In this document: piece after piece, positions 7,099 to 15,287 of the stretch
How the letters are laid out: every line of letters starts with the position of its first letter
Numbering within the stretch: position 1 is the stretch's first letter
DNA from: JBAXLO01 sp037134755
GTDB lineage: Bacteria > Bacteroidota > Bacteroidia > Bacteroidales > JACABE01
DNA: 23,083 nucleotides
Assembly (NCBI GenBank): GCA_037134755.1
Contig: JBAXLO010000056.1
Location: forward strand, 1-23,083
Direction: 5' to 3'
Translations under genes and position numbers: made by a program
The notes under the pieces: generated by a model
Databases searched by the model: none
Seen by the model: the letters and a program-made list of their open reading frames with translations, nothing else
What the model was told of the DNA's origin: nothing

Positions 7099-8574
7099 AT
7101 GGCAAAAGAATTAACTAAAAGAGAAGATAATTATTCTCAATGGTACAACGAGCTGGTTATTAAAGCTGATTTAGCTGAAAACTCAGCTGTAAGAGGCTGT
7201 ATGGTTATTAAACCTTATGGTTATGCAATATGGGAAAAGATGCAGGCTGCACTCGACAAAATGTTTAAAGACACAGGGCATCAAAATGCTTATTTCCCTT
7301 TGTTTATACCTAAATCTTTCTTTAGTAGAGAGGCAAGCCATGTTGAAGGTTTTGCAAAAGAGTGTGCAATTGTTACGCATTATCGTTTAAAACAAGATCC
7401 AAACGGTAAAGGTGTTATCGTTGATGAAGATTCAAAACTAGAGGAAGAACTTATTGTTCGTCCAACTTCCGAAACTATTATTTGGGATACTTATCGTAAC
7501 TGGATACAGTCTTATCGCGATTTACCTATCTTGGTTAATCAATGGGCTAATGTGGTAAGATGGGAAATGCGTACACGCTTATTCTTACGTACTGCCGAAT
7601 TCCTTTGGCAAGAAGGTCATACGGCTCATGCTACACAGGAAGAAGCTGTTGAAGAAACTAAAAAGATGCTTGAAGTTTATGCTGATTTTGCAGAGAACTG
7701 GTTAGCATTACCGGTTGTTAAAGGTGTTAAAACTGTTAACGAACGTTTTGCAGGTGCTGTTGATACTTATTGCATTGAAGCTTTAATGCAGGATGGCAAA
7801 GCACTTCAGGCAGGGACTTCTCATTTTCTTGGTCAGAACTTTGCTAAAGCTTTTGATGTTAAATTCTCTGATAAAGAAAATAAACAAGAGTATGTATGGG
7901 CTACTTCATGGGGTGTTTCTACACGATTGATGGGTGCGTTGGTTATGGCTCATTCTGATGATAATGGATTGGTATTGCCTCCTAAATTAGCTCCTATTCA
8001 GGTTGTGATTATTCCTATTTATAAAAATGCCGAACAACTTGCTTTAATAACCGAAAGAGTTTTAAAGATTAAGAAAGCTATCGAATCAAAAGGTATTTCT
8101 GTTAAATATGATGATAGGGATACTTACAAACCGGGCTGGAAGTTTGCTGAGTACGAATTAAAAGGTGTGCCTTTGAGATTGGCAATAGGCCCTCGTGATA
8201 TCGAAGAAGGAACTATAGAAGTTGCTCGTCGTGATACTTTAGAGAAATCCACTTATCAACAAATAGATATTGAAAACAAAGTGGAACATCTATTGGAAGC
8301 TATTCAGAAAAATCTTTATCAAAAGGCATTAACTTTCAGAGATGACCTTACTTATAAAGTTGACACTTGGGCAGAGTTTAAAGATGCTATCGAAAATAAG
8401 GGTGGATTTGTGTATGCTCATTGGGATGGCACTACCGAAACAGAGTTAAAGATTAAAGAGGAATCTAAAGCTACGATACGTACTATTCCATTGAATAATC
8501 CTCAGGAGAATGGCAAATGTATTTATACAGGTAAACCTTCCACGCAAAGAGTTATTTTTGCGAAAGCATACTAG
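7099..8574 (+). CDS. proS: Prolyl-tRNA synthetase (archaeal/eukaryote-type, no editing insertion)
   Basis: Charges tRNA-Pro with proline; class II synthetase, cytoplasmic. The 491-residue length and the absence of an insertion between motifs 2 and 3 indicate the short archaeal/eukaryotic-type ProRS, which is usual in Bacteroidota. Visible landmarks are RPTSETIIW around residues 121-129 (the proline-specific TxE loop), motif 2 around VVRWEMRTRLFLRTAEFLWQ, GTSHFLGQNF, and motif 3 with WGVSTRLMGALVMAHSDD. The anticodon-binding domain begins near LAPIQVVIIPIYK, and the protein ends in RVIFAKAY, the C-terminal Tyr typical of this type. The ATG is preceded by an A-rich leader without Shine-Dalgarno. 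It is divergent from the lipoprotein operon and ends in its own terminator, so it looks monocistronic. Confidence 0.97.
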   Translation: MAKELTKREDNYSQWYNELVIKADLAENSAVRGCMVIKPYGYAIWEKMQAALDKMFKDTGHQNAYFPLFIPKSFFSREASHVEGFAKECAIVTHYRLKQDPNGKGVIVDEDSKLEEELIVRPTSETIIWDTYRNWIQSYRDLPILVNQWANVVRWEMRTRLFLRTAEFLWQEGHTAHATQEEAVEETKKMLEVYADFAENWLALPVVKGVKTVNERFAGAVDTYCIEALMQDGKALQAGTSHFLGQNFAKAFDVKFSDKENKQEYVWATSWGVSTRLMGALVMAHSDDNGLVLPPKLAPIQVVIIPIYKNAEQLALITERVLKIKKAIESKGISVKYDDRDTYKPGWKFAEYELKGVPLRLAIGPRDIEEGTIEVARRDTLEKSTYQQIDIENKVEHLLEAIQKNLYQKALTFRDDLTYKVDTWAEFKDAIENKGGFVYAHWDGTTETELKIKEESKATIRTIPLNNPQENGKCIYTGKPSTQRVIFAKAY

Positions 8575-8646
8575 GGGGAAGAAGTACTTGGAATAACGAA
8601 ATAATTACGAATTACGTTTTGTTGTAATTCATTTATAATATAAAAT

Positions 8647-8683
8647 AGCAGTTGTCTTATCATGGACAGCTGCTCTTTTTATT
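8647..8683 (+). terminator. proS Rho-independent terminator
   Basis: AGCAGTTGTC (8647-8656) and GACAGCTGCT (8665-8674) pair over 10 bp with one G-T pair and an 8-nt loop, followed by CTTTTTATT. It lies 72 bp after the proS stop. The spacer before it contains an ATTACGA heptamer pair. Confidence 0.9.
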
Positions 8684-8700
8684 AGAAGTCCTCTCTTCGA

Positions 8701-8838
8701 CCCCTTAGCGGAGTCAAAGCGTTTGTTTTTCGTAACTCTTAATTGATTTCTATTCTTTTACAAACTTCCTTACTTCAGCTTCTTTATCTGTGTAAAGTTT
8801 TTAAATATAAACCCCTCTCGCGAAAGTGGAAGTATTAA
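8701..8838 (-). pseudogene. Remnant of a T9SS type A sorting-domain gene end (dispersed copy 1)
   Basis: On the minus strand this reads as the last 28 codons of a type A sorting domain: INTSTFARGVYI, an in-frame TAA, then KLYTDKEAEVRKFVKE and a TAG at 8750-8752. The downstream stretch to 8701 matches the sequence after the similar remnant at 16813-16953 (for example the shared AGCGGAGT and the tail near CAAACTTCCTTA), so both the coding end and the 3' flank are duplicated. No start or body of a gene remains. It is the decayed tail of a lost cargo gene, or a copy moved by recombination. Confidence 0.72.
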
Positions 8839-8864
8839 TTGTTATCATTAATTATTATATTAGA

Positions 8865-8901
8865 AAAGCCTTGCATAATTTATTAGAGAATGCAGGGCTT
8901 T
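8865..8901. terminator. Bidirectional-looking hairpin between convergent units
   Basis: AAAGCCTTGCAT (8865-8876) and ATGCAGGGCTTT (8890-8901) pair over 12 bp with one G-T pair and a 13-nt loop. Short T-rich stretches follow on both strands. It lies between plus-strand proS and the minus-strand methyltransferase operon, where a two-way terminator makes sense. Confidence 0.6.
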
Positions 8902-9013
8902 CTTATAACGGTCATCATCAAAGCCAAAACATATTCATTAATATTTTTATATTTAGTTCCAAAGTTCGGATTTTAATATTAATGTTGATAAAGGATCTTT
9001 TAAAAGAATGATT

Positions 9014-9286
9014 TTATTTATATAAATCTCCACCTAGAGCACTATAAAATTCTAACGTTAATTTAATTGCATCTTTTGTTTTTTTGGATATTTCGATATC
9101 AGAATATTTATCTCCATCAAATCGCAATTTAGTTGAATCTGAGATAATCAGTTCTTTTAATATTTTACATAATAATTGGGTGTTGAAATTCCATGGAATA
9201 TCCCTAAAAATTCATAATAAAAAACCTTCATCAAACAATTGCTGAGTTTTTTTTGATTCTTCCTTTTTTAACCATGAAACGAAAAG
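9014..9286 (-). pseudogene. Broken gene of unknown function
   Basis: Between TGA at 9287-9289 and TAA at 9014-9016 the minus strand is open except for one TGA at 9212-9214. The reading looks protein-like: SWLKKEESKKTQQLFDEGFL, stop, then RDIPWNFNTQLLCKILKEL and a charged tail ending in FYSALGGDLYK. There is no start codon in a good place and no ribosome binding site. I do not recognise the family. It is most likely the 3' remnant of a deleted gene, next to the decayed sorting-domain end, which suggests this 770-bp gap is a deletion scar. A chance open frame in AT-rich DNA is the alternative. Confidence 0.35.
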
Positions 9287-9343
9287 TCAATTGAGAAGAA
9301 ACAAATAAACACTTGTATAGACGTAGTTAACAGTGGTTCTCTT

Positions 9344-9871
9344 TTAGAAAAAATCTTTAGCTATTTCCCAAATAACAATTCCCGCGCTTACCGCAATGTT
9401 TAGGGAGTGCTTTGTGCCAAACTGCGGTATTTCTATGCTTCCATTTACGAGTAACATCACTTCCTCAGCCACCCCGTCTACCTCATTGCCAAACACAAGC
9501 GCAATCTTTTGGTCAACTTCTAATTTAAAATCTTTTAAGCTGATACTTTTCTCAACCTGCTCGATAGCATACACGCTGTACCCATCGGCTTTTAGATGCT
9601 CTATGGCAGCTATGGTGGTTTCGAAGTACTTCCATTCAACCGATTCGGTAGCACCCAAAGCTGTTTTATGAATTTCGCGATTTGGAGGAGTTGCAGTTAT
9701 GCCACACAGATAAATTTTAGCCATTCTAAAGGCATCAGAAGTCCTAAAAACAGAACCAATATTGTGTTGACTTCGCACATTATCAAGTACAATAACTACA
9801 GGCAACTTATCTGCCTTTTTAAAGTCCTCAACACTTAAACGATTGAGCTCACTATTTGGAATTTTACGCAT
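9344..9871 (-). CDS. TrmH/SpoU-family RNA methyltransferase
   Basis: S-adenosylmethionine-dependent 2'-O-ribose methyltransferase of the SPOUT (knotted) superfamily, acting on tRNA or rRNA. All three family motifs are visible: motif 1 VRSQHNIGSVFRTSDAF near residues 32-48, motif 2 IALVFGNEVDGV near 123-134, and motif 3 IEIPQFGTKHSLNIAVSAGI near 146-165, which forms the knot and the cofactor pocket. At 175 residues it is a minimal catalytic domain without the extra RNA-binding domain of RlmB-type enzymes. The exact target nucleotide cannot be told. It lies 56 bp downstream of the membrane-protein gene in the same direction and may be the last gene of that operon. Confidence 0.9.
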   Translation of the reverse strand: MRKIPNSELNRLSVEDFKKADKLPVVIVLDNVRSQHNIGSVFRTSDAFRMAKIYLCGITATPPNREIHKTALGATESVEWKYFETTIAAIEHLKADGYSVYAIEQVEKSISLKDFKLEVDQKIALVFGNEVDGVAEEVMLLVNGSIEIPQFGTKHSLNIAVSAGIVIWEIAKDFF

Positions 9872-9927
9872 ATTTTATTAATTAAACTAGGTAGCTTAGT
9901 TTTTAAAGACAAATTAAAGTGCAACAG

Positions 9928-10752
9928 TTATTTGCCTGTAACCACTTGTCCGCTTTTATAGTTTAATTCGGAGCCAAACATGCTGTGTGGTATCATATAT
10001 ATCAATAATAAAGCCACCGCAGCTACCACAACCATAGTTCTTTTTGCTTTATTTCGATATAAAACAAAAGCAGCTATCGCCCAAAAGATAAAAGCTATCA
10101 AAGTTTTGTTATCAGTAAGGTCTTTACCGAAAGGCCAGCCAGTCCAATAGGCACCAAATGCATATTTTTGCACGACAGGCCCAAGAATTATTCCACCAAT
10201 AAACAATGTAACTAAAGTTATAATAGTATATTTAAAAGTATTTTTACCTTTTATCAAAGCTTCGATACCTGTTCGTGACGAAAACAGCATTGCCAGAAAC
10301 ATTAACAAAATATGCGGTATCATAACTAAAGGTGGCACATCACCTGTAAAGCGTATAACCACAGGCGTTGCGTTTAATGCGTAACTGTCGTTTTTGTACT
10401 TTAGATAGGCTTTATATTCCAACTTTCCGGCCATTGGTTGAGCCGGCAATTCGCCCACCAACTCCTTCATTTCATTGCGTTTCATTGGCACTTCCGTCCA
10501 TTCTTCATCTGATTTAAAATGCCTGTAAATAAGAGAGCCGGATAAAGCAGTATCAAGCTCTTTAAAAGTTATTAATGCATTAGATGACGTGACATGCGAA
10601 CGCAAAAGCTTAAATTTAATAGCTGTTTCTGCAATATTTATCTTTCCTGTTACGGGATACGTGGGACCTGTCATACGTTGGAAGACAGCTATTGAAATAG
10701 TAAAAATTATAGCAACAACCCACCACACAATTGATTTAGTTTTATCGTTCAT
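9928..10752 (-). CDS. Multi-pass membrane protein, unknown function
   Basis: I do not recognise the family. The 274-residue protein starts with one hydrophobic helix (SIVWWVVAIIFTISIAVF, residues 7-24), then has a region of about 110 polar residues likely outside the cytoplasm (a beta-rich look, with PVTGKINIAETAIKFKLLRS). It ends with four helices, at about 139-158 (PPLVMIPHILLMFLAMLF), 174-194, 219-237 and 241-260. Between helices 3 and 4 is a conserved-looking loop, AYWTGWPFGKDLTDNKT. Histidines and charged residues within the C-terminal helices could hint at redox or metal work, but that is speculation. It follows the GH3/serine-hydrolase gene by 7 bp, so translation is probably coupled. 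Confidence 0.82.
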   Translation of the reverse strand: MNDKTKSIVWWVVAIIFTISIAVFQRMTGPTYPVTGKINIAETAIKFKLLRSHVTSSNALITFKELDTALSGSLIYRHFKSDEEWTEVPMKRNEMKELVGELPAQPMAGKLEYKAYLKYKNDSYALNATPVVIRFTGDVPPLVMIPHILLMFLAMLFSSRTGIEALIKGKNTFKYTIITLVTLFIGGIILGPVVQKYAFGAYWTGWPFGKDLTDNKTLIAFIFWAIAAFVLYRNKAKRTMVVVAAVALLLIYMIPHSMFGSELNYKSGQVVTGK

Positions 10753-10759
10753 AATTGTA

Positions 10760-13714
10760 TTATTTATTTGAATTTTGTTTCTTACTTGCTTTTATTGCAT
10801 CATAAATTAGCTGATGTATATTAGTTCTTATATTTAAATCCGTAATTTTGTGATTGTTTGCATCAGGGCAAACTCTGTTGGATAAGAATACATAAACAAG
10901 GTTCTCTTTGGGATCGGTCCACACATAAGTACCCGTAAAACCAGAGTGTCCATAGCTTAATTGGGAAGCACTTTTGCAAACAGGGCCACTTTCGGAAGGA
11001 GTAGGAAGCTGTCTATCGAAACCTAACCCACGACGGTTCTTAAACAATGGGAATTGTTGACGTGTAAATAATTCAACAGTTGCTGAATCAAGATATCTTT
11101 TGCCTCCATAAGTTCCTTTCTGCAAAAGCATCTGAAAGATAACAGCCAACTCATTAGCATTTGAAAACAAACCTGCATGCCCAGAGATACCACCCAGCAT
11201 TGCTGCCCCCTGATCATGTACATATCCCCTCACAAGCTGCTTTCTAAAGTCAATATCGTTTTCGGTTGGGATAATATTGCTCAGCGGTTGATGCTCTAAT
11301 GGATTATAGAAGGTATTTGTCAAACCCAGAGGTGTGTAAAACTGTTCATTTACAAATTGATCTAATGGTTGTTTAGCAACCTTCTCAACCAACTCTCTCA
11401 ATAAATAAAAACCAAGGTCACTATACACATATTCCTCTTTCTCTAGCAAGTCAGAGTTAATAATATCTTTAAGAATACTGACCTGGAAATTACTTCTTAA
11501 GTAAATACTGTCAGCAACCTTAATACCATATTTCTTTGATGGAGTTTTACGATAAAAATTTGAATCCAAAGTACCATTAACTAACGTTTTTGTATAAAAA
11601 GCAATCCAAGGCTTAAGTCTTGCCTGATGTGTCATTACTTTTCGGATAGTAATATCTTTCTTGTTTGAATGTTTTAGATACTTTAGATAATCAGATAGTT
11701 TCTTATCCAGGTCTATTTTGCCTAGCTGATAGAGTTTCATCATAGCAAGTGTGGTTGCCGCTACTTTAGTAACCGATGCCAGATCATATATATTATCATT
11801 AGTAACCGGACTATTGTCATCATAGCTCTTAGTTCCAAATGATTTCTGATAGAAAACCTTGCCATCCTTTGCAGCCAGTATCTGACAGCCCGGGAAGGCT
11901 TTCTCCTTAATACCATTCATTGCTATGTTATCAATCTTATTCAAAAGCTCATTATCTAAATTTATTTCTTCAGGTAGCACGTATCCTAGTCGATTTCGGC
12001 TAGTCTTTAAACTTAAATCTAAAGGATACTTTTCGTTAATAGTAACAGGGAGTATTCCTTTAGCCTCACTTCCGCCAAATATCAGCTGAGCTGATACATT
12101 TTGAGCCTCAGGTTTATCCTGATACGAAACAATAATTGCAGGTATGTTTTTATCATTAAATAAACTTAAAGTATAAGGATAACCAAAGATGTCAAGAACA
12201 ACCTGAGTCTTTTTAGAAAGTTGCTCAACTAGTTCAAATGTCTGTTTTGTCATCCCAAAGTTAGTCTCAAAGTGACTATTTGTATTATGAATACTTATTA
12301 TGATAAGATCATGTTTGGATATTTCTTTTATAAAGTTTTCATTTAGATGCAGATTGAAATCTTTAGAAAGATTATAACAAGTAACTTTTGCATATTTTCT
12401 TAAAGTCTTTTGGAAATTATTCTCCATCTCATCACCAATTGCTAAAACTGCAATAGTATTATACTTTTCGATATTCTTTAAGGGTATAATGTTGTTATCA
12501 TTCTTAACTAGTGTCACAGCATCCCTGTAGATTTCAGTACAAAGCACATCCGATTCCCTATTATTTAGTTTATCAAAAAGCTTATCTGTACTTACCATTG
12601 CAGATTTGTTAAGACCCATATCAAATTTATAAGATAATACTTTCTTACATTTAATATTAAGCTCATCCAACGAAACTAGATTACTATCTATAGCAGTTTT
12701 AATCGAACTAATAGCAGTACCAACACTCTCAGGCAATAGCAACACATCGTTACCCGCTTGTAAAGCCTTAATTTCTATCTCACCTGCTTTATAATAGTTG
12801 GCAATTCCTTTCATCTCTAAAGCATCAGTAAAAATAAGACCCTTAAAACCAAGTTCTTTTTTTAATTTTTCTGTAACAATTGTTTTAGATAGTGTGGAAG
12901 GAGTGTTTTTAACACTATCTAGAGAAGGAATATACAAATGAGCAACCATTAAGCCATTCAAACCATTTTTAATAAGTTCTTTAAAGGGATAAAGATCTAA
13001 TGTATCTATCATTTCTTTCGAATGATTAATGATAGGAAGTTTAAGATGAGAGTCAGAATCAGTATCACCGTGTCCGGGAAAGTGTTTAGCGGTAGTTATC
13101 AATCCACAATTCTGCATACCTTTCATATATGCTACACACTTACGAGCAACTTTTACTTTATCTTCGCCAAAAGAGCGACTATTAATGATGGGATTCTTCG
13201 GATTGCTGTTAATATCAGCAACCGGAGCAAAGTTAATGTGTATTCCAAGCAGCTTACATTGCCTAGCTATTTCGCAACCTAGTCTATATATAAGGTCATC
13301 TTTCTCCAAAGCCCCTAATGTCATCTGTCTTGGAAAGGAAACCGTGCTGTCGAGTCGCATAGCAAGCCCCCATTCACCATCAATAGATATAAGCAGTGGA
13401 GTTTTAGCAAACTTTTGGTAATAATTAGTAGCACCTGCCTGAGATGTTGGGCTACCTTTAAAGAAACAAATGCCACCTATATTATATTTAGTAATATGTT
13501 TTACAATAGTGTCATAATAAATAGAATCTCTATCCGAAAAAGAACGAATAACTATTAACTGAGCTATTCTTTCTTCCACCGAAAGTGAGTTAAACACGGA
13601 ATCAACCCATTTCTGTTTTATTGATTCAGATGTATTGTTCCCGACTTTAACCTGTGCGTAAATATTAGCAGGAAGTATAAATAGTAATAAGAGTTTTAAA
13701 ATTATGTTCTTCAT
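10760..13714 (-). CDS. GH3 (NagZ-like) glycosidase fused to a beta-lactamase-fold serine hydrolase
   Basis: Exported two-enzyme fusion of 984 residues. A signal peptide (MKNIILKLLLLFILPANIYA) is followed by a glycoside hydrolase family 3 domain, about residues 35-370. It has the NagZ-type loop KHFPGHGDTDSDSH at 210-223, where His223 with its neighbouring Asp is the expected acid/base, and the nucleophile Asp297 in FTDALEMKG. A GH3 C-terminal-like domain (about 390-580) follows. The last third (about 585-975) is a class C beta-lactamase/penicillin-binding-type domain with SVTK (Ser647, Lys650), YSD (Tyr764) and HSG (923-925, replacing KTG). This pairing is known in Bacteroidota and suggests peptidoglycan or muropeptide turnover in the periplasm: the sugar part cut by GH3, the peptide part by the serine enzyme. 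First gene of a three-gene minus-strand operon. Confidence 0.93.
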   Translation of the reverse strand: MKNIILKLLLLFILPANIYAQVKVGNNTSESIKQKWVDSVFNSLSVEERIAQLIVIRSFSDRDSIYYDTIVKHITKYNIGGICFFKGSPTSQAGATNYYQKFAKTPLLISIDGEWGLAMRLDSTVSFPRQMTLGALEKDDLIYRLGCEIARQCKLLGIHINFAPVADINSNPKNPIINSRSFGEDKVKVARKCVAYMKGMQNCGLITTAKHFPGHGDTDSDSHLKLPIINHSKEMIDTLDLYPFKELIKNGLNGLMVAHLYIPSLDSVKNTPSTLSKTIVTEKLKKELGFKGLIFTDALEMKGIANYYKAGEIEIKALQAGNDVLLLPESVGTAISSIKTAIDSNLVSLDELNIKCKKVLSYKFDMGLNKSAMVSTDKLFDKLNNRESDVLCTEIYRDAVTLVKNDNNIIPLKNIEKYNTIAVLAIGDEMENNFQKTLRKYAKVTCYNLSKDFNLHLNENFIKEISKHDLIIISIHNTNSHFETNFGMTKQTFELVEQLSKKTQVVLDIFGYPYTLSLFNDKNIPAIIVSYQDKPEAQNVSAQLIFGGSEAKGILPVTINEKYPLDLSLKTSRNRLGYVLPEEINLDNELLNKIDNIAMNGIKEKAFPGCQILAAKDGKVFYQKSFGTKSYDDNSPVTNDNIYDLASVTKVAATTLAMMKLYQLGKIDLDKKLSDYLKYLKHSNKKDITIRKVMTHQARLKPWIAFYTKTLVNGTLDSNFYRKTPSKKYGIKVADSIYLRSNFQVSILKDIINSDLLEKEEYVYSDLGFYLLRELVEKVAKQPLDQFVNEQFYTPLGLTNTFYNPLEHQPLSNIIPTENDIDFRKQLVRGYVHDQGAAMLGGISGHAGLFSNANELAVIFQMLLQKGTYGGKRYLDSATVELFTRQQFPLFKNRRGLGFDRQLPTPSESGPVCKSASQLSYGHSGFTGTYVWTDPKENLVYVFLSNRVCPDANNHKITDLNIRTNIHQLIYDAIKASKKQNSNK

Positions 13715-13747
13715 TAATAGCAGTAAGCATGTGATAAATTAATCCTG

Positions 13748-13755
13748 CAAAGTTA
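13748..13755 (-). promoter_or_regulatory. -7 promoter element of the GH3/serine-hydrolase operon
   Basis: The minus strand reads TAACTTTGCAGG, fitting TAnnTTTG plus the C seen after this element elsewhere in the window. It would give a leader of about 27 nt. No clear upstream TTG is seen at the right distance. Confidence 0.48.
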
Positions 13756-13791
13756 CATTTATTTTTAGATTTTAAGACAGGATGATGTTAT

Positions 13792-13822
13792 CAAAAAAAA
13801 AGTCTCGCTTAGCGAGACTTTT
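13792..13822 (-). terminator. HU gene terminator
   Basis: Perfect 11-bp stem AAAAGTCTCGC/GCGAGACTTTT (13798-13808 and 13812-13822) with a 3-nt loop. On the minus strand it runs into nine T residues, the strongest terminator in the window, 20 bp after the HU stop. Confidence 0.93.
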
Positions 13823-13841
13823 AAAAGTTTAAAGTAAAAAT

Positions 13842-14114
13842 TTATTTTACTTTTCCGGCTAATTCAGTACCTGTTTTAAACTTTACTACCTTTTTGGCTG
13901 CAATTTTAATTTCTTTTCCAGTCTGAGGATTACGCCCTTTTCTTGCTGCCTTTTTAATTACATTCCAAGACCCGAAGCCTATTAATGTAACTCTGTCACC
14001 TTTTTTTAATGATTTAGATACTGTTGAAATAAAAGCTTCAACTGCTTTTTTTGTTTCAATTTTTGTCATTTTTGATTCTGCTGCCATAGCATGAATTAAC
14101 TCAGCTTTGTTCAT
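13842..14114 (-). CDS. HU-family DNA-binding protein
   Basis: Small histone-like protein that bends and packs DNA, acting as a dimer on the nucleoid. The 90-residue length and the order of elements fit HU: an N-terminal helical part (MNKAELIHAMAAESKMTKIE), then the core VTLIGFGSW, then the DNA-intercalating arm RKGRNPQTGKEIKI with the near-invariant Arg-Asn-Pro, and a basic C-terminus. It is monocistronic: a well-matched promoter lies upstream at 14163-14192 and a strong terminator downstream. The leader just before ATG is A-rich without Shine-Dalgarno, as for other highly expressed Bacteroidota genes. HU and IHF are hard to separate by eye; the length and lack of extension favour HU. Confidence 0.96.
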   Translation of the reverse strand: MNKAELIHAMAAESKMTKIETKKAVEAFISTVSKSLKKGDRVTLIGFGSWNVIKKAARKGRNPQTGKEIKIAAKKVVKFKTGTELAGKVK

Positions 14115-14162
14115 TTTTCTAATGTTTTAAATTATAAATTGTTTAATTACTAATTTGAGTTG

Positions 14163-14192
14163 CAAATATAATAAATAAATCAAGATTGTCAA
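14163..14192 (-). promoter_or_regulatory. HU gene promoter (TTG ... TAnnTTTG type)
   Basis: On the minus strand TTGAC (plus 14188-14192) and TATATTTG (plus 14163-14170) are 17 bp apart, matching the Bacteroidota -33/-7 consensus at both boxes. Transcription would begin near 14156, giving a leader of about 40 nt. It is the best promoter match in the window. Confidence 0.8.
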
Positions 14193-14309
14193 GTGTTTTT
14201 GACAGAAAAATGCAAAAATGTTAATAAATAAAGGCTTTTGTTAATAACTTTTGTTGGATTGTGCTTATTTTTCTAGTATTTTAAAGGGATTTAATTTTCA
14301 AAGTCCTTC

Positions 14310-15272
14310 TTATTTTATAACCTCAAAGTTATCACCTATATTAAAACCTCGAAGAAAATCGCAAATATTCATTCTCTTTTTACCTGCAAGTTGAATATCT
14401 ACCAAATGAACGAAACCATCCAATGAAGAAATCTTAAGAAAAGTTTTATTATCGGTAAAAATCTTACCTGTAGAAAAACTATGAACACTTATTTCTGACA
14501 ACGCTTTAAAAACTTTTAAATAATAAGTATTATTATCATTCAATGACAACAACTCAGTAAAAGCAGTAGGAATAGGGCTTAGACCTCTTATAAGATTTAC
14601 AATATCTTTTGACTTATGTTCCCAATTGATTCTACAATGCTCTTTAAATATCTTAGGTGCTTTTTTAATAACACTATCATTACTTATTAGTGTGAGCTGA
14701 TCTATAGGTGTTATCTTTTGATTCTCTATAGCTTTAACGGTTTTCAACACTAACTCTGCACCTTTCACCATCATCTCATCATGAAGCTCCCCAAGACTCC
14801 AATCTGCATCAATTAATATTTCTTTTGATAGCAGTATCTTCCCTTCATCTATATTATCGTTTAAAAAGAAGGTAGTAAGTCCGGTTTCTGATTCTCCATT
14901 TATGATAGCCCAGTTCATAGGTGCTGCTCCACGATAATCAGGAAGTAGTGAAGCATGTAAATTAAAAGTGCCTAATGCAGGTAATTGCCATAAAACTTTT
15001 GGCAGCTTCTTAAAAGCAACAACAATTTGCAAATCGGGATTAAGTTCTTTTACAGTTGCAATAAAATCTTCATCATTTAGTTTTTCAGGTTGTAATATTG
15101 GGATATTATTATCAATTGCAAATTGCTTTACCGGAGATACAGTTAGTTTTTGTCCTCTACCTGATGGTTTATCAGGATTGGTAACAACTGCTATTACATT
15201 ATAGTTGTTTTTTAACAATATGTCAAGAGATGCAACTGCAAAATGGGGTGTCCCCATGAAAATAATATTCAT
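14310..15272 (-). CDS. fmt: Methionyl-tRNA formyltransferase
   Basis: Formylates Met-tRNA(fMet) with 10-formyl-tetrahydrofolate for translation initiation. The start MNIIFMGTPHFAVASL is the classic Rossmann-like N-terminus. VTNPDKPSGRGQKL is the loop that contacts the tRNA acceptor end. The catalytic triad is present as Asn104 and His106 in FNLHASLLPDYRGAAP and Asp142 in NIDEGK. The C-terminal oligonucleotide-binding-like domain follows from about residue 205. The length of 320 is normal. It begins 15 bp after ribH in the same direction, so the two are probably one transcript. No hairpin as strong as those elsewhere is evident right after its stop. Confidence 0.97.
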   Translation of the reverse strand: MNIIFMGTPHFAVASLDILLKNNYNVIAVVTNPDKPSGRGQKLTVSPVKQFAIDNNIPILQPEKLNDEDFIATVKELNPDLQIVVAFKKLPKVLWQLPALGTFNLHASLLPDYRGAAPMNWAIINGESETGLTTFFLNDNIDEGKILLSKEILIDADWSLGELHDEMMVKGAELVLKTVKAIENQKITPIDQLTLISNDSVIKKAPKIFKEHCRINWEHKSKDIVNLIRGLSPIPTAFTELLSLNDNNTYYLKVFKALSEISVHSFSTGKIFTDNKTFLKISSLDGFVHLVDIQLAGKKRMNICDFLRGFNIGDNFEVIK

Positions 15273-15287
15273 ATTATTAATGATAAT

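Noticed and set aside
8826..9011. Plus-strand 61-codon open frame
   Set aside because: It overlaps the sorting-domain remnant and the hairpin, has no ribosome binding site and its composition looks random (Ile/Leu-rich from AT-rich DNA).
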